Shown: in pieces, positions 1-7,820 of the stretch | Layout: each line of letters begins with the position of its first letter | Position numbering within the stretch: position 1 is the first letter of the stretch | DNA from: a virus | Virus record (IMG/VR): IMGVR_UViG_3300035698_006372 | Location: 1-58,738 of that record | Direction: 5' to 3' (one strand) | Length of the DNA: 58,738 nucleotides | Translations under genes and position numbers: made by a program | The notes under the pieces: generated by a model | The model's database searches: none | What the model saw: the letters and a program-made list of their open reading frames with translations, nothing else | What the model was told of the DNA's origin: nothing

Positions 1-126
1 ATAGTTCAGCCGTATTGCCGGTGCAAAGTTGGCGGCGGTACGCGGGCGCACCCTGAGTTTGCGAACGGGGTGCGAGTGCGGTCGGTGGTAGCGAGCTGGG
101 GCAACGGCGGGAATGGCGACGGATGA
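1..126 (+). CDS. C-terminal end of an unidentified protein (cut by window edge)
   Basis: An open frame runs from the first base to a TGA at 124-126 and would encode about 41 residues rich in Gly, Val and Arg, ending in a Gly/Asn/Asp tail. Its stop overlaps the ATG of the next gene in an ATGA arrangement, the coupling used throughout this window, which supports it as the end of a real gene. No domain can be recognised from so short a piece. Confidence 0.45.
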   Translation: MVQPYCRCKVGGGTRAHPEFANGVRVRSVVASWGNGGNGDG

Positions 127-254
127 GCATACAGGCGATATTGCTTTCAATCGGGCTGCTTGCGTTTGCGGCCCTGGTGTACGAGTTTGCGCGGCTGCTG
201 TACGTGGGTGGCCGCGATCACCTAAACGAAGCGTTGCGGAAGATGGGAAAATAA
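123..254 (+). CDS. Small single-pass membrane protein (43 aa)
   Basis: A 43-residue frame starts at an ATG overlapping the upstream stop. Residues 3-20 form an uninterrupted hydrophobic helix, and a basic C-terminal tail ends in RKMGK. The shape is that of a small inner-membrane protein. With two exported proteins and a lipoprotein just downstream, a role in lysis or envelope interaction is possible, but no holin or spanin signature is conclusive. Start choice rests on the ATGA overlap; no strong ribosome binding site is visible. Confidence 0.5.
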   Translation: MSIQAILLSIGLLAFAALVYEFARLLYVGGRDHLNEALRKMGK

Positions 255-268
255 CACAGGAGGACGGG

Positions 269-655
269 ATGAAGAAGGCAGCGATGGCGGCGATGCTGCT
301 TGCCCTGACTGTCCCGGCAATCAGCGGCACCAATGCGTCCGTTTCGCTGACGTGGACCATGCCAACGCGTAACATAGACGGCACGCCGCTCACCGATCTC
401 GCCGGGGCGAAAGTCTACTACGGCACGGCGAGCAGCAATTACATGCACGTCGTTGATGTAGGGCTGTGCGAGGCGGCGACGATTACCGGGCTGACGGCGG
501 GGGCGACGTACTATCTCAACGGGACGGCCTACAACGCGGCGGGACTCGAAAGCGATTTCTGCGCGGAGGTGGCAAAGCAGGCGCGGCTTGCCATCGTTGC
601 GCCCACATTGTTTATATTCACGGGCGACGGCGGACAACAGGAGGCGGCGGAATGA
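269..655 (+). CDS. Secreted fibronectin type III-like protein (128 aa)
   Basis: The start at 269 is preceded by AGGAGG at the right distance. Residues 1-22 look like a signal peptide (MKKAAMAAMLLALTVPAISG). The rest resembles one fibronectin type III beta-sandwich: a SLTWTMP strand, AKVYYGT, and the ITGLTAGATYYLNGTAYN segment typical of the late strands of that fold. Such domains occur on phage virion surface proteins, but a signal peptide suggests export, so an envelope-located or lysis-stage role is also possible. The last codons overlap the start of the next gene. Confidence 0.7.
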   Translation: MKKAAMAAMLLALTVPAISGTNASVSLTWTMPTRNIDGTPLTDLAGAKVYYGTASSNYMHVVDVGLCEAATITGLTAGATYYLNGTAYNAAGLESDFCAEVAKQARLAIVAPTLFIFTGDGGQQEAAE

Positions 656-1326
656 AGCAGGTAGTGTTGGCGGCGGTGTTGGCGGCGGGGGCAATGGTAG
701 CGCAAGGGGCCACGAAAGATCAGTTTGTTGTGTCAATCGTGCACGACGGAAAGCCCGTCAAAGAACTCGTGGAGAATGGCGAACGCAGAGTCGCGTTACC
801 GTTCCATGAGGAATACAAGGTCAGGCTGAAAAATGAACACAGTCGTAAGGCGACCGCAAGAGTCAGCCTGGATGGTTGTCTCGTAAGCAAGCTGGGCGAT
901 ATCGTGATTGACAGCCACGGAGTTATTGACCTGGAGCGGTTTCTCGATTCATCGCTTACTGAGGGAAAGCGGTTCAAGTTTGTCCCCGTAAGTCACGAAG
1001 ATGTTGACGACCCATTCAGCGAGCAGAATGGAATCGTTGAGGTAGAGTTCAGGCTCGAAAAGGAAACGGTTATGATTCAACAGCCGTTTTTCTATCAGTG
1101 GGCTCCGCAGATTCAGCAATGGACGAACGGGTCCGGGGGTCTGTATTTCATCATGGACCTCTCATCGACAACCATTGACTGCTGCTCGACATTCTGCTCC
1201 GCCACGAGTCCGGGCGCGACTATTGGCGGAAGTGTGTCACAACAGGCGTTTAGCAAAGTGGAAATGGAAACGGATGGCACGGTTGTTCGGGTAGCGTTGA
1301 AAATCGTCGGAATAAAGGAAGAGTAA
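652..1326 (+). CDS. Secreted hypothetical protein (224 aa)
   Basis: This gene starts inside the stop of the FnIII-like gene (ATGA overlap). Residues 1-20 form a signal-peptide-like segment ending AQGA. The middle (about 25-140) is a charged beta-rich region with an SIVHDGKPV start and a conserved-looking HEEYKVRLKNEH stretch. The C-terminal third carries a Cys-rich segment (IDCCSTFC) and ends VALKIVGIKEE. The function is not recognised. The C-terminal phrase recurs in degenerate form in the tiny frame immediately downstream. Confidence 0.6.
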   Translation: MKQVVLAAVLAAGAMVAQGATKDQFVVSIVHDGKPVKELVENGERRVALPFHEEYKVRLKNEHSRKATARVSLDGCLVSKLGDIVIDSHGVIDLERFLDSSLTEGKRFKFVPVSHEDVDDPFSEQNGIVEVEFRLEKETVMIQQPFFYQWAPQIQQWTNGSGGLYFIMDLSSTTIDCCSTFCSATSPGATIGGSVSQQAFSKVEMETDGTVVRVALKIVGIKEE

Positions 1327-1397
1327 TGAAAAGATCAGTGATGATGGCGGCGGCGGTTTCGGTAACGCTGAGGATTGTTGGAATAAAGAAGTCATGA
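1326..1397 (+). pseudogene. Tiny duplicated frame (23 aa), probable duplication remnant
   Basis: A 23-residue frame starts at an ATG overlapping the previous stop. Its end, LRIVGIKKS, matches the end of the upstream protein (LKIVGIKEE) at protein and nearly at DNA level, and its beginning, MKRSVMMAAAVS, resembles the start of the next gene (MKLSVMTVMAS). It therefore looks like a scar of a small tandem duplication rather than a functional gene. Confidence 0.35.
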
Positions 1398-1561
1398 AAC
1401 TATCAGTGATGACGGTAATGGCATCGCTACTGTGCGGTGGGTGCAGCAATGTGCCGGACAATGAGTGCGTCCCAGCTTCGGATGTAATAGTGATTATTGT
1501 CGATGGAAGCCCTTATCCTGATGCTAGCAATCCCACCAACAAGTTGCATATTACGCGGTGA
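1394..1561 (+). CDS. Small lipoprotein (55 aa)
   Basis: The frame begins with a short hydrophobic signal and a lipobox-like LCGGC around residues 13-17, after which a mature protein of about 39 residues would be lipid-anchored. Its ATG overlaps the stop of the preceding frame. Phage-encoded small lipoproteins can be outer-membrane spanin subunits or superinfection-exclusion factors; nothing here decides between them. The mature part is not proline-rich as Rz1-type spanins usually are. Confidence 0.5.
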   Translation: MKLSVMTVMASLLCGGCSNVPDNECVPASDVIVIIVDGSPYPDASNPTNKLHITR

Positions 1562-1575
1562 CGAATGATTGATTG

Positions 1576-1704
1576 ATGGTTGGAAAGATGAGTGTAACGG
1601 GCAATTCAATGGCGATTGAAGGGCGTAAGCGGATATCGCATCTGTGTGAACAACGCGACATGGAAACGGGCTACATCTTCGTCTTGGCAGGGTTGTGTTC
1701 GTAA
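1576..1704 (+). CDS. Doubtful small ORF (42 aa)
   Basis: This is the only plausible frame in the stretch between the lipoprotein and the membrane protein at 1747. It starts at an ATG with no clear ribosome binding site and encodes 42 residues with no recognisable feature. Confidence 0.2.
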   Translation: MVGKMSVTGNSMAIEGRKRISHLCEQRDMETGYIFVLAGLCS

Positions 1705-1746
1705 GCAGATTTCTGTATATTGGCAGGGAAGAAAGGTCTGGACAAG

Positions 1747-2490
1747 ATGGCTATGGGAACAGCTTACATTGCTGGGGGGATAGCCGCAGTAGTCATATTG
1801 ACGGTTGTCGTTTGTCGATTGGTCAGAAGGGGCATCGCCTTGTATATTCGCAGCTTGTGCAGGCATGAGTATCCCGGAGCGGAATTCATCAAGCAGAATC
1901 GTGACATCTATACGGACATCGTTGAGATGCGAGCTTTGACAGATTCCGACCGGGCCTATGTCGTCCAGTTCCATAACGGACACGAGTTCCTGCTGAGCAA
2001 TCCGGTTTGGATGCTGACCAATACGCACGAGGTCGTTCGGCCCGGCGTGACGTATGAGGCGAGCAATGTCCAGAATATCTTGGTATCAAGGGTGGCAGAA
2101 CTGATTGAACCTGTCATTTCTGGTGATTTCGATGGCCCCGGCATACACCTGTCGCCTCTTTGTTCCCATTGCCCGTTTTTGACAAGGTGCAAGAAGGACA
2201 GGAAGTTTCTTTCCGTTGTTCAGGTGGATGAGCTTCCTGTCGGATTCAGTCGGTACTTCCTTGAGAATCAGAACGTCAAGACCATTGTCCAATGCGGCAT
2301 GAGCAACAAGCATGGGGCCTTTGGTTTCGTGGGCGTTGACTTCTGCGGGAAGGCGATTACAGACCCGGCTGCTATTTCAGATATATCAGCACATGTTTGT
2401 CAGTCGGCAGAGATAGTTCAGCATGCCCTCCAGTACAAAAAGACGCCATCCCGGCGCATTTCAAAAAAACTCCCGAATAATAACGTCTGA
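1747..2490 (+). CDS. Membrane-anchored protein with GAF-like soluble domain (247 aa)
   Basis: The chosen ATG gives a short N-terminus followed by one transmembrane helix (about residues 7-27, IAGGIAAVVILTVVV) and a basic RLVRR stop-transfer signal. The remaining ~210 residues contain YVVQFHNGHEF, a motif seen in a group of GAF-like sensor domains, and a Cys cluster (LCSHCPFLTRC) around residue 140. The topology suggests a cytoplasmic ligand-sensing or scaffold domain held at the membrane. A TTG start at 1720 would add nine residues. The function is unknown. Confidence 0.55.
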   Translation: MAMGTAYIAGGIAAVVILTVVVCRLVRRGIALYIRSLCRHEYPGAEFIKQNRDIYTDIVEMRALTDSDRAYVVQFHNGHEFLLSNPVWMLTNTHEVVRPGVTYEASNVQNILVSRVAELIEPVISGDFDGPGIHLSPLCSHCPFLTRCKKDRKFLSVVQVDELPVGFSRYFLENQNVKTIVQCGMSNKHGAFGFVGVDFCGKAITDPAAISDISAHVCQSAEIVQHALQYKKTPSRRISKKLPNNNV

Positions 2491-2514
2491 AAAATCTCTT
2501 CCCGGTGTATAATG
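2488..2514 (+). promoter_or_regulatory. Class C promoter (TATAAT type)
   Basis: A TGTATAAT box (TATAAT at 2508-2513) sits just after the stop of the preceding gene. The upstream TGAAAAATCTCTTCCCGG resembles the sequence before the helicase promoter near 41048. It would start transcription just ahead of the gene at 2535. Confidence 0.6.
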
Positions 2515-2534
2515 AAGCAAACACTGGAGGAGTA

Positions 2535-2840
2535 ATGGCGGCGTTCCATTGGCGGGAAGTTCGAGGACATAAGTTCAACGCGGAGGAAGCACAGGAGGCG
2601 TCTGACTTCGTTGAGGTACTGAAGTGCTTCGCATTTGACCCTGTGTCCGCCTACAGGATGTTCAAGGAAGAGGCTTCCCTGACCGTAGCCAAGCGGCTCG
2701 TGTTCGCGGAGAAGATAGACCTCCACAGCGCCACCACCCTTCTTCTGTGTGACCCTGATGAGCGTGTTCGGGGTGTCGTAGAGAATCGACTGGAAGAACA
2801 CCGGGAGGAAGAGAATGGCGGCATTATCATCACCGGCTAA
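2535..2840 (+). CDS. Small helical protein with variant leucine-repeat-like C-terminus (101 aa)
   Basis: The ATG follows CTGGAGGAGTA, a good ribosome binding site, and lies about 20 nt after a TATAAT box. The protein is helical; residues 75-92 (LCDPDERVRGVVENRLEE) resemble one repeat of the LRV/HEAT type. The gene overlaps the start of the metallopeptidase gene by 26 nt, so the two are probably translated together. No specific function can be assigned. Confidence 0.6.
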   Translation: MAAFHWREVRGHKFNAEEAQEASDFVEVLKCFAFDPVSAYRMFKEEASLTVAKRLVFAEKIDLHSATTLLLCDPDERVRGVVENRLEEHREEENGGIIITG

Positions 2841-4134
2841 GGGGACTGCGTCCTCGCTGGCATCGGGCGTCATAATCACTCCGGGGAGGGAGAAGTCCAT
2901 GCCCTTGGATGATGCCACAAAGGCCCGAGTGAGGAAAGAGGTCGTCAAGGGTATCGTCAACATCTCCCGCCACAAAGAGTTTTATGGCCACATTATCCAG
3001 CAGTTCGAAAAGGTCTTCGTGAATGCCGGTCACGAGGTCAATACGGCAGCCGTTGGCCGGTATCCGGGACTGCGGTTTATCAAGCTCTGGCTGAGCCTTC
3101 CATTCTTCCGTGGCATCCTTGAGGGTGCGGACATTAAGCAGTCCCGGACGTGGCTCAAGGGTGTTCTGGAGCATGAGATACTTCATATCGTGTTCGGACA
3201 TCTCTTTCTGAAGCTGGAGGATAATACTCGTGGCGGCGTGGCTACGGACTGTGTCATTAACTCGATTCTGAACCCGGAAGACAAGAAGGATGTCCTGCCG
3301 GGCAACTACGCTCATCCGGCACATTACGGCTTTCCGCTGGACAAGTCTGCGCTGTGGTACTATACCCATCTTCGCGAGAATGAGAAGTTCAAGAGGCAGT
3401 GCGCTTCCGGGGCTTTTGGAGTGGGAGGCATTCTGTCGCACATCATGCGGTCGCACGGGGCCTGGAAGGATGTCGAAGATGACCCGGTGACCAAGGAGTT
3501 CGCCAAGGACATTATTCGCAAGTCCCGTGACCTATGCAATAAGGACTATGGCAAGGTGCCCGGCAGGGTCATACAGCAGATTGAGGAGCTTCTGAAGCGC
3601 AAGAAGGCGATTGTTCCGTGGAACAAGGTGCTGAGGATGTTCGTAGCTTCCTGTGCTGAGTCCGTTTTGGACTACACCATTAAGCGTATCAGCAGGCGTT
3701 ATGGAACCCGGCCCGGCACCCGTAAGGGTGACGTGCTCAGAATAGCCGTAGCGATTGACACTTCGAGTTCCATTAATGATGAGCAGTTGAAGCTCTTCTG
3801 GAACGAAATCAGGTGGATTTGGAAGAACGGGGCTCAGGTGTGGGTTTACGAGTGTGACACACATCTATCTGCGAGGTCTCCCTTCCGCTTCAAGGGCCGT
3901 TGGGATGGCAAGGTGCATGGAAGGGGCGGTACGAGAATCGAGCCTCCTCTGGCGCATGCTGAGGGCAAATACGACGCTCTTATTTACTTCACTGACTTCT
4001 ATGCGCCGAAGGTGAGCCGGAAGTACCGGATTCCGACGCTATGGATACTCTTGACGGAGATGAGCAAGGACGAATACCCATACCCATGGGGCCGTCATAT
4101 CAAGATTGAGGACGGGAAGGCGTTGGTGGCATAA
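2815..4134 (+). CDS. VWA-like putative metallopeptidase (DUF2201-type, 439 aa)
   Basis: Two signatures are visible. Around residue 120, EHEILHIVFGH is an HExxH zinc site with a third His. Around residue 315, VAIDTSSSI is the DxSxS metal-binding motif of a von Willebrand A-like domain. This order matches the family of putative metallopeptidases with a C-terminal VWA-like domain, usually about 400 aa. In bacteria these are often paired with MoxR-type ATPases; none is visible in this window. Two starts are possible: 2815 (GGAGG upstream, overlapping the previous gene) and 2899 (GGGAGGGAG upstream). Confidence 0.75.
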   Translation: MAALSSPAKGTASSLASGVIITPGREKSMPLDDATKARVRKEVVKGIVNISRHKEFYGHIIQQFEKVFVNAGHEVNTAAVGRYPGLRFIKLWLSLPFFRGILEGADIKQSRTWLKGVLEHEILHIVFGHLFLKLEDNTRGGVATDCVINSILNPEDKKDVLPGNYAHPAHYGFPLDKSALWYYTHLRENEKFKRQCASGAFGVGGILSHIMRSHGAWKDVEDDPVTKEFAKDIIRKSRDLCNKDYGKVPGRVIQQIEELLKRKKAIVPWNKVLRMFVASCAESVLDYTIKRISRRYGTRPGTRKGDVLRIAVAIDTSSSINDEQLKLFWNEIRWIWKNGAQVWVYECDTHLSARSPFRFKGRWDGKVHGRGGTRIEPPLAHAEGKYDALIYFTDFYAPKVSRKYRIPTLWILLTEMSKDEYPYPWGRHIKIEDGKALVA

Positions 4135-4150
4135 CCGCAGGAGGAAACGA

Positions 4151-4507
4151 ATGAAGACACTCTTTGTCGTGTCAGAGAAGAAGGTTGATGACCATGTTGG
4201 GGAGGAGTACGATTACATTCTTCAGGTGGATGACGAGCCCACGACCGACAACATTCAGGAGTTGGCGAACCGGGTACGTACCAAGATTCGTTCGCTTTGG
4301 ATGGAGCAGGAAGAGGACGACGACCGGAGGGTAGTGTGCCACTTGGATGCGGCGAGTCCGTTCAACGCCATGCTTATCGACCTCCAGTTGATTCTGAATG
4401 AGGAAGAGGATATCGTTATCGAGTTGCCGTACCTGCCCGAGGGGGAGAGGATACCCGGAGACCCGGAGGCACGGGCACTCATCGAGAAGATTGGCAGCAA
4501 GGGCTAG
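4151..4507 (+). CDS. Acidic hypothetical protein (118 aa)
   Basis: The gene starts after AGGAGGAAACGA, 16 nt downstream of the metallopeptidase, so it is likely in the same operon. The protein is strongly acidic, with alternating strand- and helix-like segments (KTLFVVSEKK at the start, DIVIELPYL near residue 93). No family is recognised. Confidence 0.6.
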   Translation: MKTLFVVSEKKVDDHVGEEYDYILQVDDEPTTDNIQELANRVRTKIRSLWMEQEEDDDRRVVCHLDAASPFNAMLIDLQLILNEEEDIVIELPYLPEGERIPGDPEARALIEKIGSKG

Positions 4508-4526
4508 CGACTCTGCTTATCCGCGC

Positions 4527-4555
4527 CTTCGGGCTAGGGCTTGACACGCCCGAAG
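4527..4555 (+). other. Intergenic hairpin (8-bp stem) in a 132-nt gap
   Basis: CTTCGGGC at 4527-4534 pairs perfectly with GCCCGAAG at 4548-4555. There is no T run after it, so it is not a classical terminator; it may be a processing site or translation-control hairpin. A TTGACA lies in its loop, but no convincing -10 follows at normal spacing. Confidence 0.4.
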
Positions 4556-4639
4556 AATCAATCTGTCAGGGCGTATTGTCGTGTCGTAAGGAAGTCTGGC
4601 CCGGACGGAGCGACACGGCGCTAACTAAAGGAGAGCATC

Positions 4640-5167
4640 ATGGCAAAGTTCGGCGATTGGGAGACGTGGCAGGAAGGAAGGAACATTGTAGACCGGTTCC
4701 TTGCGAAGTTCCCTCTGATATTTAAGGGGCTCTGTGCGGATGAGGTCTACTTTGTGATGAACAAGACCAAGAAGTCGAAGGAGCCCGTCAAGGTTCACGT
4801 CTCCGGTCATCCGTTCCACCTGTTTACGAAGCCTTATGCGTTCGAGTGCTTCGACCTTTGGTGGAAGGATATGGATGACAAGAAGAAGAATCTCGCGGTC
4901 TGGCGAGCCATGTGCGCGGTGCCAGAGGGCGGTTTTGATGACCAGTCCAAGGACTTCGGGAAGAAGCTCCAGCCGGAAATCAAGATGTTTCTCAAGGAAT
5001 ATGCGGCGTGTGGTGGTGTCCCGAACTGGATTGAGAATCCGGCGGCGAAAGACCCTATGGAACGCACGGCTGACGAGTTGGCCGAGGACGTGCCGAAGGT
5101 CGAGGCCATTCCCGGCCAGAGCATGAAGCGGACTCCCGTGACCGTTGACGATGTTGAGGCGGCGTAA
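4640..5167 (+). CDS. Hypothetical protein, possible degenerate phage metallopeptidase (175 aa)
   Basis: The start follows AAAGGAGAGCATC. The layout (helical FPLIFKGL near residue 25, a strand with VKVHVSGH near residue 53, then a FECFDLWWKD helix) recalls the SprT-like putative phage metallopeptidase family, but the place where HExxH would be expected reads WRAMCAV. If related, it has lost the zinc site. The C-terminal 40 residues are an acidic, probably unstructured tail. This assignment is weak. Confidence 0.5.
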   Translation: MAKFGDWETWQEGRNIVDRFLAKFPLIFKGLCADEVYFVMNKTKKSKEPVKVHVSGHPFHLFTKPYAFECFDLWWKDMDDKKKNLAVWRAMCAVPEGGFDDQSKDFGKKLQPEIKMFLKEYAACGGVPNWIENPAAKDPMERTADELAEDVPKVEAIPGQSMKRTPVTVDDVEAA

Positions 5168-5788
5168 ATGGAAATCCTCTACCCAGACCAGATTCTTGCG
5201 CTGTCTGACGAGAGCAGGAAGCGTCTCCGGCTAAGGAGGTGCCGAAGGGGCAGGCAGCGCGAGAAGAGGGAAAGGCTCACTCGCGAGGGGCTTATTGGAT
5301 ATCTAAGAGATAACGGATTCAATAGCTCCCGCAAGTTGAGCGATGGCAGGAATCCCGGTGAGCCCACGGTAAGCGATTGCCGCCGGGAGTTCGGCTCATG
5401 GCAGAAGGCAAAGGATGCCGCCTTTGCGAAAGACTTCAGACCGGACGTAACGGCGAACTACTTGATGAAGACAGTCCTGTTCTACGGGATTGAGACCTAC
5501 GATGAGTATATCGCAAAGCGTGAAGAGCTTCCTGAAATCGTTCCATCTTTCAGGTCTGTGAGGAAGTACTTTGACACATGGGGGAATCTGAAGGAGTGTG
5601 CTGACCGGAAGTCGCTTCAGGAAATCTTGGAGAAGTACAGGCGGCTTGTCAGGACGTTCGGAAGGTTTCCGTCGGTAAAGGATGTCGAGAGGAAGGGCAA
5701 GATAACCATCAAGGAGGCGATGGCGCACTTTGATGGTGACAAGAAAAAGCTGGACGCTTTTGTCAGGGAGATGGGAGGAACATCATGA
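5168..5788 (+). CDS. DNA-binding protein with homing-endonuclease-associated repeats (206 aa)
   Basis: A basic N-terminus is followed by modules of the form helix, P-T-V-S-D, helix, FGSW, as in the homing endonuclease associated repeat: residues 38-80 (LIGYLRDNGF to FGSWQKAKDA), a second degenerate unit near 110-145, and a third at 155-190 (RTFGRFPSVKDV). These repeats bind DNA. No nuclease motif is present, so this is probably a regulator or an orphan DNA-binding arm. It is four nt coupled to the next gene. Confidence 0.55.
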   Translation: MEILYPDQILALSDESRKRLRLRRCRRGRQREKRERLTREGLIGYLRDNGFNSSRKLSDGRNPGEPTVSDCRREFGSWQKAKDAAFAKDFRPDVTANYLMKTVLFYGIETYDEYIAKREELPEIVPSFRSVRKYFDTWGNLKECADRKSLQEILEKYRRLVRTFGRFPSVKDVERKGKITIKEAMAHFDGDKKKLDAFVREMGGTS

Positions 5789-6231
5789 GGAGCGATGCTG
5801 AAATACGTCAGAAGCTCGACAAGATGATAGCCTCTCGTCTACGGAAACGGCGTCATGGTTTTCTGTCAAAGACGTATCGGAACTGTGTCTTCAACACGCG
5901 GTTTCGGGTCAAGGATTCAGGCTGGACGGGATTCTGTCAGTGTTCTAAGGTACTTTCAGGGTTGAAGACGAATGTTTTCGTATGCAATGATGACAGCACG
6001 GCTTCAGCTTGTAAGTGCTTTGCGTGCAAGAATACGCAGGAATCTGTAGACCGGGATTTCCGGGAGATTCTAAAGGTTCCGTCCTTGTGCGGCGAGAAGT
6101 ACCCGAAGATTGCAATGCTGTTGTGGGTCGTCCAAAGGCCACGTTCAGACAGTCGATGGAAGAGGCTGGGTGAGTATATGAAGGACATGCTGGTCTTGGT
6201 TCGCGTGTTTTTCCTCTTCCGGTGGTGGTGA
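5785..6231 (+). CDS. Cys-containing basic hypothetical protein (148 aa)
   Basis: The ATG overlaps the previous stop. The N-terminus is very basic (ASRLRKRRHGF), and Cys residues appear as CQC, CN and CKCFACK between residues 51 and 80, compatible with a small zinc-binding site. The C-terminus is hydrophobic and aromatic (LVLVRVFFLFRWW). The function is unknown. It directly precedes the NusG-like gene. Confidence 0.5.
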   Translation: MRSDAEIRQKLDKMIASRLRKRRHGFLSKTYRNCVFNTRFRVKDSGWTGFCQCSKVLSGLKTNVFVCNDDSTASACKCFACKNTQESVDRDFREILKVPSLCGEKYPKIAMLLWVVQRPRSDSRWKRLGEYMKDMLVLVRVFFLFRWW

Positions 6232-6232
6232 C

Positions 6233-6958
6233 GTGAGTAAAGCAATGGGGATTTTGACACCTTCAGGGCTATGGGTTTGCTTGGCTGTCAAGTCGTCCTA
6301 TTATCGCGGTGACAAGGATGCTATCGCATCTGAAGTTAAGCGCATATTCAGGGATGACATGAGCGAGGCCCGGATAGTCTGTGATGATGCCATGGAGTCG
6401 TCTGGTGAGTATTTCGTGTTCGTCAGAGTAGTGAGTTCCGAGGCTTACTTCGAACATGTCGATGACTTGACTCGTAGTCCTGCAATAGCCCGAGTCATAC
6501 CGTCCTATGCCGAACCGTCGTTCATTTCGCAGGCAGAGGTGGATGAGTTTTCCAAGTCCATCGAGGATTGCAAGGACGGCCCGTTCATCTATGGCGACAT
6601 TGTCAGGGTTAAGGATTCCGATAGCGAACACCCCCATTTGACGGGTCTTACCGGCATCGTGATTCGGATAGGTGGCGACTGGAGGGAAAAGCGGAAAATC
6701 AGAAAGAACCATTATGGGGTATTTTTCCGTTTCTCAACAACTAGTTTCTTGGAAGTAATTTCCGTGACACACCTTGAGTTTGTTGATAACGTGTTTGCAC
6801 ATCTTCGGATAGCTCCGTTCAAACGTACGGTCATGCGCAAGAGACTGTTCAAGAGCGACATGACTAAACGTGGAAGAAAAGCGGCATTAAACATTGTCAG
6901 CAGTGATAAAATATGTCGGGGAAAATGTAGAGCGCATGAAGCGTCCTACTATCGCTGA
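6233..6958 (+). CDS. NusG-like transcription elongation/antitermination factor (241 aa)
   Basis: The protein starts with an NGN-like fold (GLWVCLAVKSSYYRG, then EYFVFVRVVSS and a SPAIARVIPSYAEPSFIS segment equivalent to the end of the NusG N-terminal domain). A KOW motif follows (GDIVRVKDS to LTGLTGIVIRIGG, about residues 121-150) and then FFRFSTTSFLEVISVTHLEFV, where NusG has its closing strands. NusG binds RNA polymerase clamps and, as paralogues, directs antitermination. The start is GTG at 6233, with ATG at 6245 as alternative. It is followed by the sigma-like gene, so the pair looks like a transcription-control unit. Confidence 0.7.
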   Translation: MSKAMGILTPSGLWVCLAVKSSYYRGDKDAIASEVKRIFRDDMSEARIVCDDAMESSGEYFVFVRVVSSEAYFEHVDDLTRSPAIARVIPSYAEPSFISQAEVDEFSKSIEDCKDGPFIYGDIVRVKDSDSEHPHLTGLTGIVIRIGGDWREKRKIRKNHYGVFFRFSTTSFLEVISVTHLEFVDNVFAHLRIAPFKRTVMRKRLFKSDMTKRGRKAALNIVSSDKICRGKCRAHEASYYR

Positions 6959-7529
6959 CACCGGCGGACTTCCCGCATTCACCCCCCAACAAGTTCGCTC
7001 ATTCCGTCCCATCTTCGGCTTTCTAAACGACAAAGACCGGGACATCTTGTACTTGATTTTTGTTTCCCGGAAGCGTCAAATTGACGTTCGGGAGATACTT
7101 GGGCGTACTCAGTCTTCCCTTGCCTACGACATCAAACGTATCCGAAACCGGCTCCAGTTTATCCACTATCTCAACAAGGTCTTCGATATTTTTCTCGGCT
7201 TTATGTGCCGGGAGAGGGGCGAGGGCAATTTCACCCCGGAGGACATGCAGGTTCTCATTCTCATGTTCTACACCTCCAGCTTCACTTTGACGGCCCAGAT
7301 TATCGGGACATCGCAAGTCCGGGTGAGGCATAGCTACACGAAATCGCTGAGGAAGATGTGTGAATTGGCGGAGGAGTGTCATCAGAATAGGGACAAGGAT
7401 GGCACCTCCATGTGGTTCGGCGTGTACGAGATATTTAACATCATTCGGTCTCGTCTGAACATTATTCGGCGCATTTACACGGGGGCGAAGAGCCGGGGTA
7501 GGTGCAAAGTTTCTTCTCCAGAATCGTAA
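6936..7529 (+). CDS. Sigma region 4-like helix-turn-helix protein (197 aa)
   Basis: Two helix-turn-helix modules are visible. The first (about residues 27-75, LNDKDRDILYLIF to SLAYDIKRIRNRLQ) has the pattern of sigma-70 region 4. The second (about 100-135, LTAQIIGTSQVRVRHSYTKSLRKM) is similar. There is no region 2, so it could be a partial sigma factor or a co-activator contacting -35-type DNA. The start used is ATG 6936, overlapping the NusG-like gene; TTG 6894 would add 14 residues. It is a candidate for recognising the phage-specific class A or B promoters (inference). Confidence 0.6.
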   Translation: MKRPTIADTGGLPAFTPQQVRSFRPIFGFLNDKDRDILYLIFVSRKRQIDVREILGRTQSSLAYDIKRIRNRLQFIHYLNKVFDIFLGFMCRERGEGNFTPEDMQVLILMFYTSSFTLTAQIIGTSQVRVRHSYTKSLRKMCELAEECHQNRDKDGTSMWFGVYEIFNIIRSRLNIIRRIYTGAKSRGRCKVSSPES

Positions 7530-7560
7530 TTTTTCTTTGATATTACTTCCAAGTGTAGGA
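7525..7560 (+). promoter_or_regulatory. Class B promoter-like element
   Basis: TAATTTTTCTTTGATATT followed by CTTCCAAGTGTAGGA fits the class B pattern found nine times in this window, always shortly upstream of a gene start. It precedes the gene at 7568. Confidence 0.6.
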
Positions 7561-7567
7561 GGCCACT

Positions 7568-7819
7568 ATGGACATCTTGGAAGATTTCACATGGCATAGT
7601 TCCATCGGAATAGACTGTGCGCTGGACGGTAAACGGTTCGTAACCCGTATTGCCAACAACCGGCGGGCTCTGGGAATGTTCGAGGCCGGGGGCAATGATT
7701 TACTGATACACAAGACGACCCGGTGTCTTTGGAAGATGTCGGAAGACAAGAAGTTCATCGAGCCTGTTTTCAGCAACGACGTGCTGACGAGTGATGACCT
7801 GAGCGAGATGGAGGAATAG
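7568..7819 (+). CDS. Hypothetical protein (83 aa)
   Basis: It follows a class B promoter and GTAGGAGGCC. The protein has a strand-rich N-terminus (IGIDCALDGKRFVTRIANN) and an acidic C-terminus. There is no recognised domain. It begins the transcription unit that leads into the packaging genes. Confidence 0.55.
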   Translation: MDILEDFTWHSSIGIDCALDGKRFVTRIANNRRALGMFEAGGNDLLIHKTTRCLWKMSEDKKFIEPVFSNDVLTSDDLSEMEE

Positions 7820-7820
7820 G

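Noticed and set aside
4541-4570. TTGACA as a promoter in the 4.5 kb gap
   Set aside because: No -10 box follows at 16-18 bases and the hexamer lies in the loop of a hairpin.
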